A DNA stretch of 64,000 bases from Nautilus pompilius (taxonomy: Eukaryota > Mollusca > Cephalopoda > Nautilida > Nautilidae): contig JACATO010001735.1 in assembly GCA_018389105.1 (NCBI GenBank), forward strand, positions 1 through 64,000, read 5' to 3'. Positions 33,231-50,537 of this stretch are shown in pieces; the stretch's first letter is position 1; each line of letters starts with the position of its first letter. A model generated the notes under the pieces. It saw only the letters and a program-made list of their open reading frames with translations, was not told where the DNA came from and did no database searches. Position numbers and translations under genes: made by a program.

Positions 33231-34680
33231 TCAATTCTGAGGTGAAGATGGAGTGCTGCCAAGGTCATCAGTAAGTTCCAAGATCTGGTGGAGATGCTCT
33301 GTGCTAGAATAGTCTTCAAAAATTGCATTAAAGTTGATTGTAATTTCTTGTTTTGTCATGTCCAGCAAATCCTCTTGATGAGAATCAGTCAGATATATCA
33401 CATCATCATCGTTCGAGTCTTCAAAGTAGTAAACAGATTTTCCAAGTTGAACAACTTGCACAACAATTGAAGAGAGACTTTCAAAACCCATAAAACTGCA
33501 TACACATTCCTTCCATAAGCATTCCCATTCACTATTCGTGTTTGTGTTCATGATTCCACTCCACGCACTCTCTTGATGCTATTCATTGCATGGAGAATAT
33601 TGCATTGTCACCAGAAGTTGTGACCTGATGGCTTTTCAGGTCCATCAGTAGCATTTAGGAGTTACAATGTTGTCTTCTTCATATACCACATCTTGAAACT
33701 GGCTATAACTCCTGATTCATGGACTGGATTAGAGTTGTGATGTTGGGTGGCAAAAAATCACTTTCACGTTAGGGTGTAGATCAGTGAGGTGCGCAGAGTG
33801 CCCCGGTATATTGTTGAGGATAAGTAGTGCCTTAAATGCTGAGTTTTTCTCCTGAAAGTATTGCTTAACCTCAACACAGAAACAGTTCAGGAATCAGTCC
33901 TCTGTGATGCCTTTTTGTTCTCCTACCGATGAACTGGTAGGGTCTTCTTGCCTTTCAAGCCCAGGATTTCTGAGAATGGTACGCAGTAAGATTGTTAACC
34001 TATCTTTAGGAATTTAAAACCAGGGGCTGTTTTTTCTTTTGATGTGTATGTTCTCTTTGGCATCCTTTTCCATAATAAACCTGTTTCGCCACCATTAATC
34101 ACTTGCTATGGCAAGTGCCCCCTCCTTCCACAATAGATTTGAATTCATCAGGAAACTGCTTAGCAGATGCATAGTTCTCACTGGCAGATTTACCTGTAGA
34201 ATTTTATGTTGTGCAGGTTTTGCCATTTTCAGACATTATCGAACCAACCTTTGCTTGCCAAGAATGTCTCAGCTGAGGTTCCCCTTGTAGCTTGTTGCAG
34301 GCTTGAGCACTTTTGCGTAGACAATTGTAGAACTTAAGACTGTCTTCTTCTGGTTTTGTTCCTCTACCCATATGGCCAACATTTTCTCCACAGATGGATT
34401 CCTCGCCTCTGATGTTATTTTTGTTGATGATGATGCTGATTTGTAAACAGAATCCTTTATCTTTGTAGCATTGCTCTTGATTGTACCTCTTGTTGAATCA
34501 TCTAGGTTGGGCATGTGATCAATCTGTGTAGGGGACCCATTACCACACTTAAGCAATCATGGTTTCTCCAGTTCAGTTTCTGATATTCAGCGGTTTTTTC
34601 TGTTTCTTCATGAGGGGCTTGTCCGGTGAACTTAGACAGTGCTTTTACGATGTCATATTTTGATGATTCACACCTACAAA
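33231..34680 (-). pseudogene. Tigger/pogo-type DNA transposon transposase, degraded
   Basis: The minus strand carries recognisable pieces in order. The first is the CENP-B/HTH-type segment EKMLAIWVEEQNQKK (34,269-34,556), then a VYYGKG block near 34,080. Next comes LLILNNIPGHSAHLTDLHP with VKVIF and a PPN-like block near 33,740-33,840, and finally a 106-codon C-terminal frame at 33,231-33,551 with ECLWKECVCSFMGFE. In active relatives the PGH block is preceded by DNA, so the catalytic Asp is Asn here. Many stops and frameshifts are present. Terminal repeats were not found. Confidence 0.8.
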
Positions 34681-34689
34681 AAAGAAAGT

Positions 34690-36700
34690 GGAGTGCGTGT
34701 GTGAGCGAGCGTCACTGCAACAGCTGAGTGAGTGGTGGTTGGTGTATATAAAGCAAGTGACCAAGTGATTGTAACGACCAACAGTCTCCAACCTCCAATG
34801 AATTGTTTCTCGTTTAACACTAAATATATGTTCAGCTGTCTGAAACATGTCTATGTACAATTATTCTCATAAGTATTCATTTACTTGTTTCTCATTCATA
34901 TCACTCACTCAGTACAAATTATGGATATTCATACAAACTAGTGATGGACTCACTCTTGTCTGTCAACAGTCACATTGTTGCCAGATGCAAGAGCATATAA
35001 AGGTATTAGTGACTATAAAAATACAAATAATTTTAGTTATATCTTTATCTCTTACATATTAAATATTGTTGATGAATGTTCATTATTATGCATGAAGGTT
35101 AAAGATATCCATCATACAGAACAGTGTGTTTTCATGCTGTACAGAACGGTTGGAGAAATAGACAGGCAGTGTCTGTCGCCATTAAACTCAGCTGGTAGGA
35201 AGAGGAATCTGTGCATCATCAAACCATTCTGTACAAAAGAAATTATTTGGCATAAAAAAGATTAGTGTAGCTTCAAATTTGTGCATATCAAGACAAGTAA
35301 ATTAAGGGAATACTATGTAAAATGCTTTATGTTTTATTTGCTTTTAGACCCAAGTCAAAACCCTAAAACTGGATGCAGACTCGGAAAATATCTTTGATGG
35401 GCATCTGAAGGAGCTGTGTGCCAGCACAGTATAAACACTCCAAAAGTATGCATACTTTGACCCCTAGCTCATGCTACTGTGGATGCCGTTTTTGGATCCA
35501 TCCCAGCCTAATACGAGCAATTAATGTGGATCACATGTAATGTTAATGAGAACCTAAGAATTAAAGCTGAGCTAGAATGTCTCCCTGTCATGTGGATGTG
35601 AAATTCCAGGTTTATGGACACATTCAAGAAACTTCTTTAAAAATAGTTATTAATTTTATGTAAAATGAAAAGAAATGTGTTTAGCTAACTTATTCCTTAT
35701 CAGATTTTTTAGAAAAATTGTTCTAAAATTAATATATATATATTAAATTATTGATGTTTCCATTAGAATGAAAACATCTTACTCTCTCATCTCAGGCAAG
35801 TCTTGGTAGTAACCCTCATACAAAGTTAAGATTACAGTAATGGAGGATTGACCTTCAACTGAACACAAGAGCCAATTGAAGATGCCTGAAATCTCAATCT
35901 GTCTGTTTGTTTTGTCTATATAATCTGTACATTACATTGTAACTGATTTTATATGATCCGTCATCAACAGCATAGATGACAACTATACACATACATAGAT
36001 TGTTTGTTTTCTTTTTACTGCTAGATGAGAACTTAAGGATGGATCACTAACTGTATAAGTCGTCATCATCTGATATGTATCAGTTGTAGTACGTTTAGCT
36101 CACTATGTCTAAGAAAATGTGTCAGTGCGGCAGATTTAAATGGTGAGCTCTGATTTACTCTGCTCAGTTAGTTTCTGACTGTCCTGGGAGATCAGGGAAA
36201 GTGAGTTTATAACTGGAATTATTTCTTTACCAGACATATACTAACAAGAACACATCTCCATACACGGCCAGTCAGCAAATAAACACATTCGTTTATAAAA
36301 TTACTTGTGAGGATGATTGTGTGACTAATATAAATGATTATCATGTGAAATTCAAGAACATTATACGAATAAGCTAAATATCTGGATGCAGATTTTGGCC
36401 AGTTAATACAATTTTCAAAAGTACGTTGTGAATAAAATTCAAAAATAAAGTAGCTGATACCACCGTTTATAAGCTGATTTTGTTTTAGATTTACTCTTAG
36501 TTGGTGGGTTAGACTTTGAACGAGTTTTCATTTATAAACCAGTGTTTTAGTTGATAAAGGAAAAAAGGACGAAAGAGGAGGAGATTAAGGACGCTTTGTT
36601 GTAGTGTATTGTTGCTCACAACATAAAAGGAAGATAATGCTCCCTCCCTTTATCTGGAATAAGACAACAAAACCATTACATCACTCAGCCTGGTAGAGAG
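34690..36700. other. No recognised gene
   Basis: ORFs at 34,847-35,265 have no motif. A short in-frame stretch after a possible acceptor near 35,345 (VKTLKLDADSENIFDGHLKE) looks like coding sequence but cannot be assigned. The remainder is AT-rich without visible features. Confidence 0.4.
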
Positions 36701-36714
36701 GAATGAACTCACAT

Positions 36715-37440
36715 TAGGCTGAGCAAATGTTGTCGACAGTGGTAGCCTGGTATTTTTATACACTCAGATGTTGGGAAGGAACACTCATTTCAAGTATTTA
36801 ATTCTACAAAAACCGTATCTATGGCAAACATCCTCCTTGCCTCTAAAACAGATGGATACTGCAAAGTGCAAATTGAGACACAGGGTGTAGTAGTATATAA
36901 AGACATTGAGCTATCAGTATTGCCTGGCCTGTGTTCTGATGTGATTTTAGGTCAAGATTTTCAAAGCCAACAAGAAAGTGTGACAATGAAGAGTGCATAC
37001 CATCAAGTGACTATTTGTGCTGAAGACAAACCCTATACTGTTTTCGAGACTAGTGAGCACTTTACCAGTTTACTAAAATTCCATATGGGGTTTCTAATGG
37101 TGTAGCATGTTTCCAACGCATCATGGATACCTTCATTAAAGACAATAATCTTGATGGAAACATATGCTTAATTAGACAATACAACGATTTGTGGGGTGTC
37201 GCAAGAGGAGCATGATTTTAATCTGAACAGATTTCGAGTGGCTGCAGAGAAAGTAAATATCACTTTCAATGAAGACAAAAGCATCTTTTCAACAAAGAAA
37301 CTCTGTATTTTGGGGTATGTGACGAGAATGGTGAATTACCACCTGATCCTGAATCTTCTGAGACCTCTTAAAGGATTGCCGATACCCAGTGATATGAAGA
37401 TGCTTCGTCGTTGTCTTGGACTCTTTGCATACTACTAGAA
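36715..37440 (+). pseudogene. Gypsy protease and reverse transcriptase remnant
   Basis: VDSGS at about 36,730 matches the aspartic protease active site (D-[ST]-G), and the 36,821-37,105 frame continues with ELSVLPGLCSDVILGQDF, the protease C-terminal block. SAYHQV and FHMGF follow as RT blocks. The place of the catalytic YxDD reads stop-L-D-N before TTICGVSQEEHDFN, so the tyrosine and second aspartate are lost. The thumb region (ILGYV, LRRCLGLFAYY) is at 37,196-37,438. Confidence 0.85.
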
Positions 37441-37498
37441 CTGGATCTATAACTATTCAGAGAAAGTCCACCCGCTTATTACTACCACAACCTTTCCA

Positions 37499-38137
37499 AT
37501 GTCAGATGAAGCACAAAGGGCACTTACACTAATCAAGGATGATATTATACAATCAGTAGTACAGGCTATTGATGAAGATTTAGCATCTGAGGTCGAGACA
37601 GAACGCATCAGACAATGCCATAGCAGCTACGTTAAACCAAGCTGGACGTCCCGTGGCATTCTTCTCTCGTACTCTCCAAGGATCGGAACGACAGTTGAAA
37701 AGGAAGCCCAAGCTATCATAGAGTCAGTTGGACATTGGCGGCATTACTTAACTGGAAGGCACTTTACCATGAACACTGATCAGCTCTCTGTGAGCTATAT
37801 GTTTGACAAGACCAGAATAAAGAAGATTAAGAACGACAATATCGTGCGTTGGAGGGCAGAACTTTCTTGTTTTGACTTTGACATTGTTTATCGTCCTGGC
37901 AAGGATAATGTCTCAGCTGATGCCCTTTCAAGGTCATATTGTGCTTCCCTTATTTCTAGTGAAGGTCACTTGCAAAGTATTCATGAGTCATTATGTCTCC
38001 CTGGAGTAACACGCATGTACCATTTTGTTAGGTCCGGAATCTTCCTCATTCTTTGGAAGAGGAAAGAAGGGTCACAGAGTATGTACAAGCCGAACAGGCC
38101 CATCTCATTAAAGCTACTCAACCTTTCGAACGATTAA
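37499..38137 (+). pseudogene. Gypsy RNase H and linker
   Basis: A 212-codon frame carries the RNase H C-terminal half: EKEAQAIIESVGHWRHYLTG, FTMNTDQLSVSYMFD, WRAELSCFDFDIVYRPGKDN and SADALSR. The N-terminal half, including the TDAS-type block (present as an out-of-frame ETERIRQC stretch near 37,600), is shifted, so a frameshift lies around 37,600-37,690. Confidence 0.88.
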
Positions 38138-38139
38138 CC

Positions 38140-39050
38140 GTAGATTTTAAAGGACCCCTTCCTACTAATAGTAAGAAACAGATTTTTACTTTGCATAGTA
38201 GATGAGTATTCACGTTTCCCCTTTGCATCTCCTCGCCATGACATATCTGCACCAACAGTTATTGCATGTCTTCATCAATGTTTTCACTTTTCGGCACGCC
38301 AGTTACGTTCACTCTGATCGTGGATCTGCATTTGTTAGTAGAGAGCTAAGGACATTTTCGACCTCTAAAGGGATTGCATGTAGCCGTACGACTGCATATA
38401 ACCTGAAGAAAATGGGCAAATCGAACGCACGCTATAATGGCATTATTGGGAAATCCATTTCAATGATTCTTCGATCTCGAGGCTTAAATGTTAAAAATTG
38501 GGAAATGGTTTTGCCTGATGTATTACACTCCATCCGCTCTTTACTTTGTACGGCCACAAATACCACTCCTCATGGGCGTATGTTTAACTATTCCAGGCGA
38601 TCCCACAACTGGGGCTTCTATTCCATCATGGTTATGCGTCCCTGGTCCTGTATTGCTAGAGAGGCATGTCCGATACAATAAGACTGACCCACTTGTTGAT
38701 GAGGTTCATCTATCAGATGTTAATCCTCAATATGCACACATACGTCATCCAGACGGTCCGGTCAAACACCTGGCCCCAGCTGGTAGTGTACCAGTCCCCA
38801 CACCTGTTGAGGACGTCCTTACCGACAACTCTGGACATCCTTCTGTCGTGCCTACTCTGAAAAACTCTTTGTCATCCATTGTTCCTTCTAATGACCAAAC
38901 AGATTCTTTATCTATTAAATGAACTGTACTTGAGCCACAAAGAGTAACTTCAGAACCCCAAGATGTGGATAGCTCGTCAAGTATACCTACAGTTCGCAGA
39001 TCTGGGCGTAGTCGCCATGCCCCACACCGTTTAGATCTTTATGTTTAATT
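38140..39050 (+). pseudogene. Gypsy integrase core and C-terminal tail
   Basis: HSDRGSAFVSRELRTF is the integrase block with the second catalytic Asp. It is followed by NARYNGIIGKSI where an active element has the E-containing N-x-x-x-E-R block. The 38,488-38,922 frame gives the chromodomain-less tail with HVRYNKTDPLVDEV, ending in a shifted RRSGRSRHAPHRLDLYV just before the stop at about 39,047. Frame changes at about 38,640 and 38,922 break the protein. Confidence 0.85.
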
Positions 39051-39091
39051 TTACCCCTCAATGATTGTTCATTTTTGAAGATAGGGGTGAA

Positions 39092-39270
39092 TGTCATAGT
39101 TTGTAGTAATGTTGTAAGCGACATTTGTGCTTTTGTGTTTGTTGTAAGCGACACGCGCGATCTGACGATTATTCATCATGGCGGTCGCTATTACTTGTAT
39201 GCTTTGGTTTATGTCTGAATAAACCCTCTAATTCGGGTAATACTGCCTATGTTTCATAGTAGAACTACAA
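39092..39270 (+). repeat. Gypsy 3' LTR with polypurine tract
   Basis: A short purine-rich tract (GAAGATAGGGGTGAA) directly precedes TGTCATAGT, a typical LTR start. The segment contains AATAAA at about 39,219 and ends near CTACA at 39,269. No matching 5' LTR was seen upstream in the window. The exact right edge is estimated. Confidence 0.7.
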
Positions 39271-41030
39271 CGGGGAGACTTGAAATGCTTTGTATTAATA
39301 ATTCTGCTCAAAACTGTAAAATTGATTCATGTTCACAATGAGTAAAGATTAGAAAATCTTTGTTGACTTTTAAAGTAATCAAGTGACGTTTAATATTTAA
39401 TAGTTGGAGACAGGACGGGCAGAAATTGATATCCGTCTCTGTACAAAAGATTAACTTAACATTATTTCGATATCACCTCATACTGACAAGATTGTTTATG
39501 GAACAACTATGAATGGGAACCTAAAAGGGGAAATCATAACTCAGTGTGACCAGTCATCCAAGAAATCCTATTCTGATTTTAAAAGCACAGAGAATGGATC
39601 GACAAAGAATGAAGGAAAATCGTTGACAGTGAACGTAACCTGGATCCATCAGAATGAATCTCAGCTACAACCGTAATAAGTGAGTTTGCTACATTGTCCC
39701 GCCATCCTTTCCAGAAACTGTTATGCTTTACAACTGATTCTCTATTTACGAATTTTTCTAGAAACTAAATAAGCTCCTGCTGTTTTAGTTTTGTGGGTTG
39801 GCCTGCATATCAAGAGGCGATACAGGGCCCATCTGGTGAAGTTGTAGCTCGTCGTTTTTGTCTGATCAGCTGATCCTAGAAAGTTGGCAAGCACCAGGTC
39901 GAATGTCTGTAGACAGGTGTAATCAACAGTAGCGGTTACCAAAAGAAAAAGATCAGAGCAAATGTAGTGCATACCTACCTCATTAATTCATTATTTGCTT
40001 ATTAAGTTTATTAACACTGCAACAAAGACAGTTTTATTCTGATGAAAATGAGCTTTGCTTTCTCTGGAGTTTTGCACAGACCTACAAATCCTCAGACAGT
40101 CATAAACACCTAAACAGAGAGATGGTGAATCCCTTTATCTTTACAAACGAAAGTGTGAATTAATCGGTTTTCTGCTTCCAAAAATCGTAATATCCAACAG
40201 TGAAGTTGGGAATAAAGAAGACACAAAAAAACTTGAAAGACAGCAAAGAAGGGAGCAGTATTTTCCTCCTTTTTTGACTATAATCAACTGAATGATCGAA
40301 CAGATATTCAAAGTAGCCTCGGCTCAGCCCGACTGAGCTAAGTGTTTGTGGGAGGAGGTAGAAGATAGGGACAGACATGCCGATGATCTGAACGCAATTA
40401 GGTGCCTGCCACGCGAGACGGACAAATCGGGGAGTTTCCTCCCAAAGTAGAATAACGCATGGAAATCCACTAAGGAATAAGATACTGAAACATCTCCAGC
40501 GGCTGAGCACATGCCGCAGTTAATACAATGGTGTTTCTTTCGAGGTGATTGGTAAAAATTGTCGAGATACTTGTGTTAACGCGCTGCTATTTAGGCTGTA
40601 GCCACACCCCCTCTTCTGGTGATTCATAACACGAATTAACTGAAGGTATCCAAACGCGGCTCAGTAAAATCACCCTGACTCCACTATTCTCAGAACAACA
40701 CGAGGATGGCAGATGCTTCATTCATACTGATGTGTAGTAAATGTCTTTTTTTATGATTTAAAGTCATTCGTTATCTTAGATGCCGAATCTTTGCCTGCAA
40801 AAACCGCACCTATATTCTTCTCGAAGGCTAATCCATTTGTACTAATAAAGTCATCTTTGACATTATTTCCATTTGCCTTATTGCCGCTGCCTTTATCAAG
40901 GTTTAGGGCTTCTACGTCTGGATTCCATGGATTTTTGTGCGAGATTTTGGATTTCGTAATGTCGAGGAGCATTTTCGAGATGCTGTAGTATAAATTGAGC
41001 CTTAAAGCATATCTGGTCCTGTGTGGCAAG
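39271..41030. other. No recognised gene
   Basis: Minus-strand ORFs at 39,742-39,972, 40,160-40,510 and 40,751-41,029 have no motif I can name. The last one (92 codons, rich in Asn/Lys/Asp) overlaps the start of the Tc1-like block on the other strand and is probably chance. Confidence 0.4.
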
Positions 41031-41555
41031 AATTTCTGCTATTGCCAGCCTATACTTTTCTCCGATGAGTCCGGGTTTCAGATATTTACGTTTGGAAGTA
41101 GCACTCGGGTTTGGAGAAGACCTTCTTCAAACCTAGTGTATGAAGGTGGAGTGTTATGGCAGAGACTCCATTGTTGTGGAAAAAACAGAAGTGATGCTTT
41201 CTGAAGGGGCATCACAATTCTGCTGGTACAATGCCAGTTAAAAACAGATGTACCATTGTACTAAAGGAATAGTGATATTCAATACCAATATTCTTCAGGC
41301 GGATGAAGCTGCATGACGCACCCCTCGCGTGACCACAGTCTGCGAAAGGAATCGAGGCATTTGGATTCTTCCCTTGGTGCTCCAAAGCCCTGATATGAAC
41401 TCAACTGAGCCGGAGGGCAACTCATCTTAAGTCTTGCCACTGTGATAGAAATGAAGAGAGCTCCCGAGTAGATGTGGAGGACGTAGAACAGTTCTTGACA
41501 GAAAATATCCCTGATTCAAAGCCTGCCAATGATTATCTCGACTCGACTAAGTAAC
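41030..41555 (+). pseudogene. Tc1/mariner-type transposase fragment
   Basis: ILFSDESGFQIF followed by TRVWRRP matches the Tc1 block around the second catalytic Asp (FSDESxF...VWRRP). About 310 bases later, LQSPDMNSTEPEGN corresponds to the family's QSPDLNPIExLW block, which carries the third acidic residue. Stops and frameshifts lie between them. The N-terminal DNA-binding part is not recognised upstream, and terminal repeats were not found. Confidence 0.75.
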
Positions 41556-43666
41556 GACAAGGAGTTTCTGTGTGCGTAATTCAATGAATCAGATTAATTT
41601 TTTATTGACAGTAAAACTAATTTTTTTTAGAAATGTCTAGAGAGGAAATAAACCGTTTAAATCAGGAAGAATAAAACATAATGCATTCTCTTATCTTTTT
41701 ACAGCTGGTTTTTCAAAAAATAAAATCAACACAATCGAATTTTCCTTTTTTTTTTTTGTTTATTCATATTTTAGGGAAACGCAATTTGATAGAATTGGTC
41801 GCATCGATAATTAACTGATTACACAACTAGAGAATGATCTTAAAAATAAACAAAAAGTCGGCGTCTTTTTTTTCAAAAGCCAGATCACCGTCGATGGTCG
41901 CAGGGCGAACAACTTTCCCAAACTTTTCCGAAATATTTGCAGACAGGTGTCGCGTCGCGTCGTGTTCCAGCCGGTCTTTTAAAACTCTATCGCCGATGCT
42001 ATTTATCATAGAGATAATTTCTACTCGAAGTTGTTTGCCCGGGTAACCGAGATATTTTGAGGGTTGCATAAATGCATCAACAGCCAGCCGAGGCCACCAT
42101 TACCGGACCAGGTGCTTTTTCGCGCTCGACACCCATCCTCAAAGTAAGTATGAAGAATCTACAAAACTTCCGCTATAAAAATACTTATAAGAAGGAAATA
42201 ATTGGTAAAATTATCGTAAGTGAACGCGATATAATAATAATAATAATAATAAAAAACAGTGTTATTTATACACTTTTTCTTCGATCTACTAATATTGTGT
42301 CGGTGTATAGCGACTTGAAACTTACGGGTGGCGAACCTGGTTTTAATATAGGTGCTGTAGAGACCATGTTACAGCCGTGCACATCACTTCGGCCAGTCGC
42401 CGGTCTGATTGGGTGAACGTATCACTAGTTAACCGTGTATGGCCTGTAGATAACCCGCCATTGCTGGATAGCCCTGTCAAGCTGCGAACCTAGCGCCTCT
42501 TACGGTGATCTACATCAATGCATTTATACTTCCAGCTCTGCATAAACTCCAATTGTTTACTCTTCTTTAGGGTTTTGGTAAATATATTCGAATTCATTCT
42601 TAATTCCAAGCGATTTAATCTGACCGTAATTTGAAAGATTCCCCCCGCCATTTAAGACTGGTCTTAGGATTTATTTATTTTTTTGTTGCAAGGCATCTCG
42701 TTGTTACTTTTCTTGTTCTCTCGTCATAGTATAGCTTAACCTTAACAACCTCCATCAACGTTACCTCTTAATAATGACATCCTTAAATTGGTGATCTTCG
42801 GGTTTTGTATTCTCGAAATTGCTTTTACAACAACGGAGTCATTTCGTTTTCTTGATTTCATCTAAGCTCGGGAAAAGGAAAGAAAGAAACCTCATTTTTA
42901 GATTATTTTCTTCAACTTACTACTTTCCTGATTGTGCATAGAAACTTAGATAAATATAAATCGTGTAGTTTAGACTGTTCTGTCTGGTAACAAGGTGTTT
43001 AATATGTGCTGTAGGAACTTTATTATATCTGCATATTGCGCAAATATGACTCAACTTGGCGCCATTCTACACTACACACAATCATCAGAACTCGAGAGAA
43101 GTTTCGCACAAGGTTTTCGTGAAAGAACTATCTAATTTATTCCCTAAGTCAAAATTTACCTAAATTTCTTTGAGATTAACAATACAGGTAAGTCAATGAA
43201 TCTGTGTATCTATTAGCGATTATCCGCTTATTTTTAATATATATCTATCTCTGAAGAGTAAGTTGGAGGTGGGAAGTTTAATATTACTTCATTATCTACA
43301 AATTTGTTGTTTGTTTTATAGATTTTATTATCCAGAAAAAGTAGAAAGTTTGTAAGTCGTAAAACCTTCAGATAGCCACTGCTCATAAAGTTGGTCCAGG
43401 CCATCGTGAAAACAGATTACTGGTGATGAGCTTTTCACAGTGAGCAGAAAACCTGAAGACATCAAGTCTACTACTAAATTTAAATAATTTGAACTGGAAG
43501 CCATTTTCGCACCAATTAGTTGTACAACTAAATAAAAACAGAACTGTCTTATTCACTTATACAAAAAGCTCAGTAACGCTAACATCTTTAATCGTTCTGT
43601 TCTAAGTTACTGTACACGACAGACACAAAAGGGCCACAGATGCTGGCTTCACGTTTCGTATGCCAG
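41556..43666. other. No recognised gene; short (AAT)n tract at 42,230-42,252
   Basis: Two ORFs overlap here on opposite strands (41,827-42,069). The minus one, of 80 codons, looks compositionally protein-like (GYPGKQLRVEIISMINSIGD) but is not recognised. The rest is AT-rich and featureless. Confidence 0.4.
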
Positions 43667-43886
43667 TCTACCAAACCCACGACGGCGATCTACCACACCC
43701 ACGACGTTAGTCTACCACGCCCACGACGGCGATCTACCACATCCACGACGTTAGTCTACCAAACCCACGACGGTGGTATACCACACCCACGACGGCGATC
43801 TACCACGCCCACGACGGTGGTATACCACACCCACGACGGTAGTATACCACGCCCACGACGGCGATCTACCACGCCCACGACGGCGC
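43667..43886. repeat. 22-bp minisatellite, ten units
   Basis: The 220-base tract divides exactly into ten 22-base units of the form TCTACCACGCCCACGACGGC plus two bases. Unit variants differ at the bases after TACCA and at the 3' end (GCGA, TTAG, GTGG, GTAG). The 97-codon ORF across it is a by-product: because 22 is not a multiple of three, it reads the unit in all three frames with a 22-residue period. The tract lies about 435 bases upstream of the chitinase signal-peptide exon. Confidence 0.95.
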
Positions 43887-44321
43887 CAGTTTCTGAGGCC
43901 ACAAGAAGTCAAAACTATGAATATGAAAACTGATTAAATAAATCTACTCCATGGATGGCTTTGCTGAGTAGAATCGTCACAGGTGGATCTTTAAGCAGTT
44001 CCAAAAACAGACTGAATGCCTGGTTGGGGGAGGGAGCAGAGAAGCTCTCAGTTAAACTCCATCCCCTGGAGAGATGTCGGAGCATGATTATATTAATGCA
44101 TAAAGAAAGGGAGTGTTTTTGCACGGCGCACGTGCTCTTCCCGGGTGGACATATCCGATCCCTGCTCACAGTTTTACGAGTTCTATGAACATTTTTAATA
44201 TTTGAGGTAAAAGAGCCACAGAAATTAGGTGCTTATTTACTTGGTATGTAAAGATCGTCTTTTGACTCGTGCACGAGCACGCGCAAACCTTTTTTCCCCC
44301 TTCTCTTTTTCAATTTTGTAG

Positions 44322-49851
<5,530 letters not shown>

Positions 49852-49882
49852 GTGAAGTAGTAATTCCCGCGATCTGGGTTAT

Positions 49883-49906
49883 CTATTATTATTATTATTA
49901 TTATTA
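49883..49906. repeat. (ATT)n microsatellite at the chitinase/lectin joint
   Basis: Sequence left of it is chitinase intron, and sequence right of it is the inverted lectin-locus copy (from GACTGGTTAACAAAGCCCCG on). Confidence 0.95.
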
Positions 49907-50352
49907 TGACTGGTTAACAAAGCCCCGAGGTTTTATCAATGTTGTGTACCGTCAGTTCCCGACCTCTGACCTTCCGCTGGAATTCTCACCGGTTTCCCCT
50001 AAATAGATAAGAGGTAAAATGTCCCGGGGCCGATTTCCCCAGAAAGTTGAGGGACACAAACCTCGACAGAAATAAGGAGCCTTTCTGTTTCTCTCCACCG
50101 TAGCAGCAGACACTTAAATACAGGAGGAAATCATGAAGATCTCCGGCAGAATTCCGTCAGATGTAAACTATGAACAGATAACAGCTTTCACACCTCAAAC
50201 TGGGAGAACTGCATCCACAGGAGAGATCTCGGAAATCAGTTAAATTACGATGTTAATTATTGTTATAGTCAATTAATTATTAATAATCTGTTTAAAGATA
50301 CAAATCGAAATGGAGGAAAGATTCACAATTTATTTCAAAATTCAAAACCTAC

Positions 50353-50537
50353 ATTGGCAGGAAATATCTGGTTTGGTCCATTTTCCGTTTCCTGAACACC
50401 TGGATTTGTTGTTTCCCCCGAAACGTATTTATGTCCCATGTCACAGGTGTAGGTGGCCTCGCTACTCCACGTGGTTCCGTTCACTGCCGCCAGTGTACTA
50501 TTAAGCACGTGCTCTGACGGTCGGCCGCAATCTATTA
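50353..50537 (-). pseudogene. Copy B sushi exon 2 (frameshift and lost acceptor)
   Basis: It corresponds to sushi exon 3 of gene A. IDCGRPSEHVLNS, YTCDMGHKY and VSG are open, then two extra G bases shift the frame so the third and fourth cysteines are lost. The AG acceptor is CG here. It retains the two bases missing from A near the exon end. Confidence 0.85.

Larger units (their letters stand above)
36715..39270 (+). mobile_element. Ty3/Gypsy LTR retrotransposon, 5'-truncated
   Basis: Reading left to right it holds the end of a protease, reverse transcriptase, RNase H, integrase core, a C-terminal tail and a 3' LTR. No gag and no 5' LTR were found upstream, so the copy is truncated on its left side. 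Stops and frameshifts split the pol region into at least five open pieces. It is an inactive genomic remnant in the same orientation as the host genes around it. Confidence 0.9.

Noticed and set aside
43640-43933. 97-codon ORF rich in Thr/Arg/Pro
   Set aside because: It is produced by the 22-bp minisatellite, whose period is not a multiple of three.
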